Of a DNA stretch of 39,647 bases, positions 33,757 through 39,647 are shown in pieces. The position numbers and the translations under genes were made by a program. The stretch is taken from contig PLSX01000127.1 in NCBI GenBank assembly GCA_003165315.1, forward strand, positions 1-39,647. Reading direction: 5' to 3'. Under the pieces are notes generated by a model, which was given only the letters and a program-made list of their open reading frames with translations, made no database searches and was not told the origin of the DNA. The number at the start of each line of letters is the position of its first letter. Position 1 is the stretch's first letter. The DNA comes from Acidobacteriota bacterium (GTDB taxonomy: Bacteria > Acidobacteriota > Terriglobia > UBA7540).

Positions 33757-35661
33757 TCATTTGACCGCGGGGAAATGCAGTGTAAATTTACTCCCTTCAC
33801 CCAGGCGACTGGAGACCGTCAATCTTCCGCCCATGACCTCCGCCGCTTCTTTCACCAGGCTCAATCCCAATCCCGTTCCGTGCGTCTGCGAATCCCGTGC
33901 GGCATTTCCACGATAGAATGGCTCGAAGATGTGGGAGATCTCTTCCGGCGCAATTCCCGGGCCTCGATCCTCGACAGTGATCAGAACTTCTGCCGCCTCC
34001 CGGCCCGTCCCTGGCAGGGCGCGGATTGCCATCCAGCGCCCTTCCGAAGCATATTTCAGGGCATTGGTCATCAGATTCTGCAAGCAGCGGTTTAGCGCCT
34101 TCGGGTCCGCCATAACTGGAGGCAGGTCTGGAGCCACTTCTTTCTCTACCGCGAATCCGTTGGCTTCGGTCAGGTGGGCCAGATCCGCAACAGCTGTATC
34201 GATCGTTTCCGCCACGGCGACTGGGCGGGGTTGATACCGTGGCGCCTCGTTACGTGTGGAGGCGAAAAGCAACACCTGCCCAATCATGGCGGCGAGCCGC
34301 TGGGCCTCATTGCGAATGAGCGCACCGTATTGTTTCACTTGTTCGTTTGACCCCACCACGCCATCAGCAAGATTTTCGGCTGCCGAGGATATGACACTTA
34401 CTGGGGTGCGCAGTTCGTGGGAAACACCGGCGACGAAATCCATTTGCATCTTCGCCAGCCGCTGGATTCGCTGCGTCCAAACCAGTACCAGTGCCATGCT
34501 GGCAGCGAGCACCAGCAGGACACCGAAGCCCAGCAGCAGGTCCCGGCGCCAATATAGTGATGCCGCCTCGGCCATGGAACCCCCTTGATGGCGAACCACC
34601 AGCCGCCAACCGGCAGCGGAAGCGTCGGCAACTATCGGTGCGCCGAAAAATCCCCGTCCGCGCCCGGAGGTTTCCCGTCCGGCTCCTCCTGAAAAAGGAA
34701 AGGGGGTCGGCACCCTCTCCCGCCTATCTGTGCTGCCGGGCACACGGGGGTTGCCCTCTCTAAATTCAGCTCCCCGCCCTCGTCGAGCGTTGAAAAGGTG
34801 CAGGGTTTCGTCCGGCGAACTCACAAGGTCCGGCGAAGGTTGTGATTCTGAGGAGTAGATGAATTGGGCGGGATCCGCGCCATCAATGACGGCCACATTG
34901 TAGAGAGGTCCCGAAGGTCCGGCAAAGTATCGCCTGGTAAGTTCGGGAAAGAGCCGTGTGATCAGGACGTCGCGGTCCAGCTCAACGATCATGAAGCCGG
35001 CGGGTGAGCAATCCGGCGGGCACCCATCGCGATTCCTCCGGTTGCGCCAGCCCGGTTGGGGAATGGGCCGGACCATCGCAAGCGACTCACCCTGAATTCG
35101 CCACCGTAGCCCCATTGGCGCAAAATCCCCGCCGCGAGGAGCCAGCGCGCCGGCAAGTCCGGATGTATCGCAGAGGAGCCCCAAACGCGCCGGGCAAGCC
35201 GCGGCTGTAAAGGTCCCATCCTGCTGGGGATTGAACTGAAGGAAGGAATAGCTATCTCCCTTTCCCTTTTCCCAAAGGAAGTAGTTGGCCACCAGCTCGC
35301 GGTGGTCGGAGGAGCGCGCCCAATCGCCGCAATCCTGGGCGTAGAGATCCTCAATCTCAGCGGCCTCGTCGGGCGGGCGGAAGCCGAAGCTGGTGCAAAT
35401 ACCTGCCAGCTCGCGACGGAAATCCTCGCGGAATCCATTCATGCCGGCTTCCAGGGCAGCCTGCTTCCGTTGCAATTCCGAGGCCCGAATCTGGTTGCTC
35501 CAACGGAATTGCAGCGCCCCCAACACCACCAACAACGCGCTGAGGCCGGCAATAATTCCATAGGCACCCAGGGACTGCTTGAATTTGGTGGTCATAGATT
35601 TGGTCTTCGGTGGTATAGATGCCTCCTCTGCTGCCAGGGTCGCCCCGGGTTCAGGTTTCAC
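33757..35661 (-). CDS. Membrane sensor histidine kinase
   Basis: This is a 634-residue kinase. After a soluble N-terminal stretch comes one membrane helix (about residues 31-50, YGIIAGLSALLVVLGALQF). A large extracytoplasmic region (about 51-370) has no recognised domain, and a second helix follows (about 372-394). The HisKA domain has His415 (FVAGVSHELRTPVS), and the ATPase domain has NALKYA, EDRGPGIAPEE and GTGLGLSLVKEAAEV. A low-complexity Arg/Gly/Pro-rich segment (RRGRGAEFREG, then GRETSGRGRGFF) sits in the sensor region. The GTG start overlaps the stop of the upstream metallo-hydrolase gene (GTGA, 35658-35661), indicating coupling; an ATG at 35595 is an alternative. It signals to the OmpR-type regulator. 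Confidence 0.9.
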   Translation of the reverse strand: MKPEPGATLAAEEASIPPKTKSMTTKFKQSLGAYGIIAGLSALLVVLGALQFRWSNQIRASELQRKQAALEAGMNGFREDFRRELAGICTSFGFRPPDEAAEIEDLYAQDCGDWARSSDHRELVANYFLWEKGKGDSYSFLQFNPQQDGTFTAAACPARLGLLCDTSGLAGALAPRGGDFAPMGLRWRIQGESLAMVRPIPQPGWRNRRNRDGCPPDCSPAGFMIVELDRDVLITRLFPELTRRYFAGPSGPLYNVAVIDGADPAQFIYSSESQPSPDLVSSPDETLHLFNARRGRGAEFREGNPRVPGSTDRRERVPTPFPFSGGAGRETSGRGRGFFGAPIVADASAAGWRLVVRHQGGSMAEAASLYWRRDLLLGFGVLLVLAASMALVLVWTQRIQRLAKMQMDFVAGVSHELRTPVSVISSAAENLADGVVGSNEQVKQYGALIRNEAQRLAAMIGQVLLFASTRNEAPRYQPRPVAVAETIDTAVADLAHLTEANGFAVEKEVAPDLPPVMADPKALNRCLQNLMTNALKYASEGRWMAIRALPGTGREAAEVLITVEDRGPGIAPEEISHIFEPFYRGNAARDSQTHGTGLGLSLVKEAAEVMGGRLTVSSRLGEGSKFTLHFPAVK

Positions 35662-36293
35662 GAATTTTGCAGAAACGGATTCCCCTTGCGCTCCGCGCCA
35701 ATCGTCGTGGGCAAGCCATGCCCGGGGAACACTGGCGTTTCATCGGGAAGGATCAGCAGGCGATTTTGAATGGAGCGGAGGATTTCGTCCATCGACCCAC
35801 CCCACAGGTCCGTCCGTCCAATGCTCCCTTGAAACAGAGTGTCGCCGCTCAGAATCCGGTGATTCTCGCCGGGCACGTGGAGCGAGATGCTGCCCGGAGA
35901 ATGCCCGGGCGTGTGCAGAACCTCCAAACTCTGCCCGCCCCAGTGCAGCAGGTCGCCCTCTTTTAGAAACTGGTCAACGTCGGTCACACCCGGCGTGGCA
36001 ACTCCCAGCCACTCCGCTTGCAAAGCCAGATTCTGATAGAGGGGCAAATCGCTTTTGTGCATCAGCACCGCGGCGCCCGTGGCCTGTTTGAGCTTCTCAA
36101 TGCCCCCGACGTGATCGATATGCGCGTGTGTAGCCACAATGTATTTTGCCCGCAGGTGATGTTTGGCCAGAATCTGTTGGACTTGCCCAATGTCATCGCC
36201 CGGGTCGATCACCACCGCTTCACCTGTGGATTCATCCCCAAGGATCGAGCAGTTGCACGCCAGCATTCCCACTGGAAAGACTTCATGTATCAT
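35658..36293 (-). CDS. Glyoxalase II-like metallo-beta-lactamase-fold hydrolase
   Basis: This is a 211-residue cytoplasmic MBL-fold protein. The metal motif is ATHAHIDHVGG (His56, His58, Asp60, His61), followed by HTPGHSPGSISL and LSGDTLFQGSIGRTDL. The pattern is that of the glyoxalase-II-like/YcbL group, which hydrolyses thioesters or related esters. The specific substrate is unknown. CCAGGA lies directly before the ATG. Its stop overlaps the start of the sensor kinase gene by four bases. This is an unusual partner for a two-component system and suggests they are at least co-expressed. Confidence 0.85.
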   Translation of the reverse strand: MIHEVFPVGMLACNCSILGDESTGEAVVIDPGDDIGQVQQILAKHHLRAKYIVATHAHIDHVGGIEKLKQATGAAVLMHKSDLPLYQNLALQAEWLGVATPGVTDVDQFLKEGDLLHWGGQSLEVLHTPGHSPGSISLHVPGENHRILSGDTLFQGSIGRTDLWGGSMDEILRSIQNRLLILPDETPVFPGHGLPTTIGAERKGNPFLQNS

Positions 36294-36442
36294 TCCTGGT
36301 TGCTCACCTTCTCCGGCTGAATTGGCTGCACACCGCCATGCTCCATAGTACTACCGAAATTCAAGAACCGCGACGCGATGAACCCCATGCCCTATTCTGC
36401 CGCGTGGATTAAGAACCAAAAGGACTTACAAGTTAAGTCAAG

Positions 36443-36471
36443 TTGACTTGGGCAGGACGGCTTCCTATACT
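36443..36471 (+). promoter_or_regulatory. Strong sigma-70-type promoter for the pterin dehydratase gene
   Basis: TTGACT (36443-36448) and TATACT (36466-36471) are separated by exactly 17 bases; each matches five of six consensus positions. The -35 box sits within an inverted repeat (AAGTCAA g TTGACTT, 36435-36449), which could be an operator. Confidence 0.6.
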
Positions 36472-36515
36472 CAAGTGGGCTTATTTTAGGACTATTTTCG
36501 CAACCGGAAGAGAGC

Positions 36516-36535
36516 TTTCTTCCTTCGGGAAGAAA
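36516..36535 (+). promoter_or_regulatory. UUCG-loop hairpin in the pterin dehydratase leader
   Basis: TTTCTTCC, the tetraloop TTCG and GGAAGAAA form a perfect eight-base-pair stem, about 45 bases downstream of the -10 box. ATTTTT follows at about eight bases. It could stabilise the mRNA or attenuate transcription; it is not a classic terminator because the T-run is not adjacent. Confidence 0.45.
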
Positions 36536-36633
36536 AGATGTATTTTTCGTTTGTCCCGGAGAGAGGGATTGATGCGTAGCGCGCTCAGCCGGCTTTCTCT
36601 CAACCCAACCGTCCTGCAACAAAAGGAGCAACC

Positions 36634-36924
36634 ATGGCTGCACTTACCCACGAAGGAATTCAGCAAGGATTGGGAAAAATAAAAGGGTGGTCCCATGAAG
36701 GAAACGAGTTGCGCAAGAAATTCACGTTAAAGTCATTCCTTTCAGCCATCGACTTTGTGAACAAGATCGCGGTGGGGGCCGAAAGCGCCGGTCATCACCC
36801 CGACATCACAATCAACTACAACGTTGTGGGCATTGCACTTTCGACGCACAGCGAAGGCGGCATCACGAAGAAAGACTTCGACTTGGCAAGCGCAATCGAC
36901 CAAATCCATTCGTCACTTCCCTGA
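36634..36924 (+). CDS. phhB: Pterin-4a-carbinolamine dehydratase
   Basis: This 96-residue enzyme dehydrates 4a-hydroxytetrahydropterin and supports pterin recycling. The diagnostic segment is SAGHHPDITINYNVVGIALS followed by THSEGG, with the two adjacent His, the third His and the downstream Asp of the family. Length and spacing match known PCD/DCoH proteins. AGGAG lies seven bases before the ATG. It has its own promoter and leader. No phenylalanine hydroxylase gene is nearby, so the partner, or a role in molybdopterin or folate metabolism, is unknown. Confidence 0.93.
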   Translation: MAALTHEGIQQGLGKIKGWSHEGNELRKKFTLKSFLSAIDFVNKIAVGAESAGHHPDITINYNVVGIALSTHSEGGITKKDFDLASAIDQIHSSLP

Positions 36925-37097
36925 CCCCCAACCCCTGGCCAAGAGTTGCAGATGGGATTGAGGGAGGGGATCTTTCCATATGTTCATTTCGCTACCTCCT
37001 TTGGAAGGTAGTTCCTGCCTGGTCAATGTGTTAAGTCTCAGGCTTGTTCTTTGGGGTGGAAAGGGCATAGAATCCCCCCTCATTCTGGACCGAGATT

Positions 37098-37520
37098 ATG
37101 CCAACAATCATCCAATGGATTCATGTCATGTCTGCGGTGATCGGCTTGGGAGGAATGGGCTTTATGCTCCTGATCCTGATCCCGTCCCTGGGCGTCCTGA
37201 GCGCGGACCAGCGCGAGGCTCTTGCCAGAGCCCTGGCCAGCCGCTTCCGGTTGATTACCTGGAGTGCGGTAGCCCTGCTGTTGCTCTCCGGCCTTTACAA
37301 CGTTCGCCGCTTTTATTGGGAGGAGCCGGGGGGCGCGGCGTGGGACTACCTGATCCTCAAAGTCCTCCTGTCATTCCTCCTCTTTGGAATTGTCCTGGGA
37401 ATCACCATCCCCTTCCGCCTGTTCGAACCCCTGCGTGCGCGACGGCGCATGTGGCTCCTTGTAGCCTTCATCATAGGGGTCGTCATCGTCCTGATTTCCG
37501 CCTACCTTCGGCGCGGGTGA
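37098..37520 (+). CDS. CopD/DUF2269-like four-helix membrane protein
   Basis: This 140-residue protein has four hydrophobic helices: WIHVMSAVIGLGGMGFMLLI, ITWSAVALLLLSGLYNV, LILKVLLSFLLFGIVLGITI and LLVAFIIGVVIVLISAYL. An early His in 'QWIHVMSAVIGLGG' and the GLYNVRRFYWEE turn resemble CopD-type and related DUF proteins that may bind haem or copper. The function is not established. No strong Shine-Dalgarno was seen. About 170 bases separate it from phhB, and it is convergent with nuoB. Confidence 0.65.
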   Translation: MPTIIQWIHVMSAVIGLGGMGFMLLILIPSLGVLSADQREALARALASRFRLITWSAVALLLLSGLYNVRRFYWEEPGGAAWDYLILKVLLSFLLFGIVLGITIPFRLFEPLRARRRMWLLVAFIIGVVIVLISAYLRRG

Positions 37521-37579
37521 TCACACCTGTCCCCGAGGTAGAGGCTTGACGGTAAATTGGGAGAGTTTCGTCTTCTGAA

Positions 37580-38092
37580 TTACTTGGTGTGGAAAACTGC
37601 CTGTTTGAATGTGCCGCGCGAGTTTTCGATCTTCGTTTGCAGCATGTTAATGGCATGAATCAGTTGCTCGGGCCGGGGCGGGCACCCTGGCACGTAAACG
37701 TCCACGGGGATGTATTGATTGACGCCCTGCACGATGGCGTAATTATTGAAGACGCCGCCGGAGGTTGCGCACGCGCCCATGGAGATCACCCACTTGGGTT
37801 CGGGCATCTGCGCGTAGAGGCGTTGAATCACCGGAGCCATCTTTTGAGAAACGCGACCGGCGATAATCATCAGGTCCGCCTGGCGCGGCGATCCGCGGAA
37901 TACCTCGGCGCCAAAGCGCGCCAGGTCGAAACGGGCAGCTCCCGTCGACATCATCTCAATGGCACAACACGCCAGGCCGAAGCTCATCGGCCAGATTGAG
38001 GATTTACGCGCCCAGTTCACCGCTTTGTCAAGCTGGGTGAAGAGGAGACCGTCAAAACCGGATTGATCGTTCGGTGTATTAAATGCGCCCAT
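37580..38092 (-). CDS. nuoB: NADH-quinone oxidoreductase subunit B
   Basis: This 170-residue protein carries the N2 iron-sulfur cluster of respiratory complex I. Its four Cys ligands are the adjacent pair in [15 protein letters not shown], then GACATSGG and [31 protein letters not shown] is also typical. I chose the ATG at 38092 because homologues start there; a GTG at 38143 would add a non-conserved tail. No other complex I subunit gene is next to it, which is unusual because nuoB normally lies between nuoA and nuoC. Confidence 0.92.
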   Translation of the reverse strand: MGAFNTPNDQSGFDGLLFTQLDKAVNWARKSSIWPMSFGLACCAIEMMSTGAARFDLARFGAEVFRGSPRQADLMIIAGRVSQKMAPVIQRLYAQMPEPKWVISMGACATSGGVFNNYAIVQGVNQYIPVDVYVPGCPPRPEQLIHAINMLQTKIENSRGTFKQAVFHTK

Positions 38093-38172
38093 CGCAAAAC
38101 CATTATGCCATGCGAATCTATTCTCATCAACCCCAACTATCACAAGAAAAATAAATCAATTTTCCGGCACCC

Positions 38173-39201
38173 TCACGGATGCAATAAGATCTTGCCAAAA
38201 AATTCCCGCCCTTCCATCTTTTGTTGCGCTGCGGCGGCCTCTTGCAGGGGGAACACGGAATCGATAACCGGCTTCAATTTCCGTTGCCCGACCAATTTCA
38301 GGACGTCGCCAAGTTCTCCTTTGCCGCCCATGAAGGATCCCAGGATCGTGCGCTGGCGGCCAAACAGCCCCTGGCCGTTCACCTTCAGGTCCGCACCCGT
38401 GGTCATGCCGCAGGTCACCAGACGCCCGTAAGTTGCGAGCGATTCAAAGCACTCATCCCAAACCGCCGCGCCCACATGCTCCACCACCACGTCAACACCG
38501 CGCTTCCGGGTGAGGCGCTTTACCTCTTCCCCAATCGATTGGCTTGTATGGTTGATCACCTCATCCGCCCCCAGCTCGCGGGCTTTCTCCAGCTTCCAAT
38601 CCGCGCCTGCGGTGGCAATCACGCGGGCATTCACCAATTTCGCCACTTGAATGGCGGCGCTGCCCACGCCTGAGCCAGCGCCGATCACCAGCACGTCCTC
38701 TCCAGGCTTCAACTGCGCGCGGGTAAAGATCATGTGCCAGGCGGTCAGAAAGACAAGCGGGGCGGCGGCAGCTTCATCAAAGTCAAGATCGCCGGGAATG
38801 GAAAGGACGTTCATCTCCACCGACTTCACATATTGTGCGTAGCCGCCATCATCAAAAACGCCCCGCACCGAAAACTGGCGGCAAGCGCTATCGAGTCCCT
38901 TGAAGCACATCTCGCATTGGCCACAACTCACGCCCGGGCTCAGCAGCACACGGTCTCCCGGCTTGACGCGTGTTACCAGCGGCCCCACTTCGGCAACTTC
39001 GCCGGAAATATCCGCGCCCCCAATGTGAGGCATGGGGATGCGCCACCCCGGCACGCCTCCGCGCACCCAGACATCCACATGATTCAAGGCGCAGGTCTTT
39101 ATTCGAACCAAAACTTCATTGGGCTGAATCTTGGGGTCAGGGGCATCCTCGTACTTCAGAACTTCCGGCCCACCGTGCTGATGAAATCGTATGGCTTTCA
39201 T
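38173..39201 (-). CDS. Zinc-dependent alcohol dehydrogenase / quinone oxidoreductase (MDR superfamily)
   Basis: This is a 342-residue medium-chain dehydrogenase. The N-terminal catalytic domain has TCALNHVDVWVRGGVPG and PHIGGADISGEVAEVG. The structural zinc lobe keeps four Cys (GVSCGQCEMCFKGLDSACRQ). The nucleotide-binding domain has VLVIGAGSGVGSAAIQVAKL, which favours NADP(H) or NAD(H) binding. The catalytic Cys is in the usual spot (KTCALNH), and substrate identity is unknown. GGAGCGG lies just before the ATG at 39201. It follows nuoB's start by about 80 bases on the same strand, so the two may be co-transcribed. Confidence 0.88.
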   Translation of the reverse strand: MKAIRFHQHGGPEVLKYEDAPDPKIQPNEVLVRIKTCALNHVDVWVRGGVPGWRIPMPHIGGADISGEVAEVGPLVTRVKPGDRVLLSPGVSCGQCEMCFKGLDSACRQFSVRGVFDDGGYAQYVKSVEMNVLSIPGDLDFDEAAAAPLVFLTAWHMIFTRAQLKPGEDVLVIGAGSGVGSAAIQVAKLVNARVIATAGADWKLEKARELGADEVINHTSQSIGEEVKRLTRKRGVDVVVEHVGAAVWDECFESLATYGRLVTCGMTTGADLKVNGQGLFGRQRTILGSFMGGKGELGDVLKLVGQRKLKPVIDSVFPLQEAAAAQQKMEGREFFGKILLHP

Positions 39202-39442
39202 GATCCGCTCCCCTTTATCGCACTGCTTTTAAAAGGCATGCTGAATCGCCCGCACTAACGGAATTCTACACTTTACCAATTATGGCGGAAAGCCAGTTCC
39301 CCGTCGTACAGTGCCACAGGCACTCCAGCATGTACCCCCCTGCATGGCCAAGACCTGTCCCGATGATCTTGATCGTGGTGGCGATGGCACGACGCCCCTG
39401 CGTTGACTTTGCGGCCCTCCGCGCATAATCTAGGGCTTGAAT

Positions 39443-39647
39443 ATGGACATCTTTGAAGAGATCGTGCGGCTGCGGAAGGCGGGACGCAAGGGCGCCTTGG
39501 CCACCATTGTGGAAGTGCAAGGATCGATTCCCAGCCACGAAAGCTCCAAAATCCTGATTCGCGATGATGGAACGTTCGCCGGCACGGTGGGCGGCGGGTG
39601 TGTGGAAGCAGAAGTGTGGGCCGTGGCGCAGGAAGTGATGCGCGAGG
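39443..39647 (+). CDS. XdhC/CoxI family protein, N-terminal part only
   Basis: A frame from ATG 39443 to the window end encodes 68 residues: MDIFEEIVRLRKAGRKGALA, IVEVQGSIPSHESSKILI and GTFAGTVGGGCVEAEVW. The SIPSHESSKILIRDDG...GTVGGGCVEAEV pattern is typical of XdhC/CoxI proteins, which insert or sulfurate the molybdenum cofactor of xanthine-dehydrogenase-type enzymes. AGGG lies close upstream. The associated molybdoenzyme, if any, is outside the window. Confidence 0.82.
   Translation, partial: MDIFEEIVRLRKAGRKGALATIVEVQGSIPSHESSKILIRDDGTFAGTVGGGCVEAEVWAVAQEVMRE

Larger units (their letters stand above)
36294..36633 (+). other. Intergenic/leader region upstream of the pterin dehydratase gene
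   Basis: This 340-base stretch has no supported gene. It includes a strong promoter (36443-36471), a UUCG-capped hairpin (36516-36535) and about 155 bases of leader before the next ATG. The part next to the metallo-hydrolase gene presumably also holds that gene's promoter, which was not resolved. Confidence 0.6.

Noticed and set aside
39403-39429. Candidate promoter before the XdhC-family gene (TTGACT and CATAAT)
   Set aside because: The spacer is only 15 bases and the start site would fall too close to the ATG to leave room for the visible ribosome site.
1-39647. tRNA, rRNA, CRISPR, insertion sequence or prophage
   Set aside because: None was recognised on reading both strands; no transposase, integrase or regular repeat-spacer pattern was seen.

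Overview
The window looks like a chromosomal segment of an Acidobacteriota-like soil or sediment bacterium. The clues are moderately high GC, a TonB-dependent receptor with an N-terminal carboxypeptidase-regulatory domain, a long-tailed Hfq-like protein, bacillithiol synthesis (bshA), and small membrane proteins of a type I associate with that phylum. This placement is inferred from gene content only. I saw no tRNA, rRNA, CRISPR array, insertion sequence, phage or plasmid gene.

Layout. At 1-3.3 kb (minus) there is a truncated PH-domain-like membrane protein and a Tat-exported GH116 beta-glucosidase/glucosylceramidase. The latter is divergent from a TonB-dependent receptor (3.5-5.8 kb). At 6-12.4 kb, a minus-strand series carries a secreted metallo-beta-lactamase-fold protein, an MgtC/DUF4010 membrane protein coupled to a compact beta-carbonic-anhydrase-like protein, a flotillin with its NfeD partner, and two small membrane proteins; one of these (57 aa) is easily missed. 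At 12.4-16.1 kb (minus) lie an M24 peptidase, a POT-like transporter overlapping a DUF167 gene, and a YggS-type PLP protein. At 16.4-20.8 kb (plus) are housekeeping genes: thymidylate kinase, DNA polymerase III delta-prime, an Hfq-like protein, a small secreted protein and BshA. At 20.8-23.7 kb (minus) are a lipoprotein and a nicotinamidase / nicotinate phosphoribosyltransferase pair for NAD salvage.

The section from 24.1 to 32.8 kb looks like accessory carbohydrate metabolism. It holds an AraA/FucI-like sugar isomerase with its own promoter, a REP-like intergenic block, a very large secreted protein with two alpha/beta-hydrolase domains (the first has lost its triad) and a Tat-exported GHL6/GH42-like glycosidase. 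Converging on these are a glyoxalase-like protein and a uroporphyrinogen-decarboxylase-like protein. I regard this as the best candidate for an undescribed degradative pathway.

From 33.0 to 36.3 kb (minus), a glyoxalase-II-like hydrolase is coupled to a sensor kinase and an OmpR-type regulator. The right end has a pterin carbinolamine dehydratase with a clear promoter and UUCG-hairpin leader, a CopD-like membrane protein, an isolated nuoB, a zinc alcohol dehydrogenase and the start of an XdhC-family gene that leaves the window.
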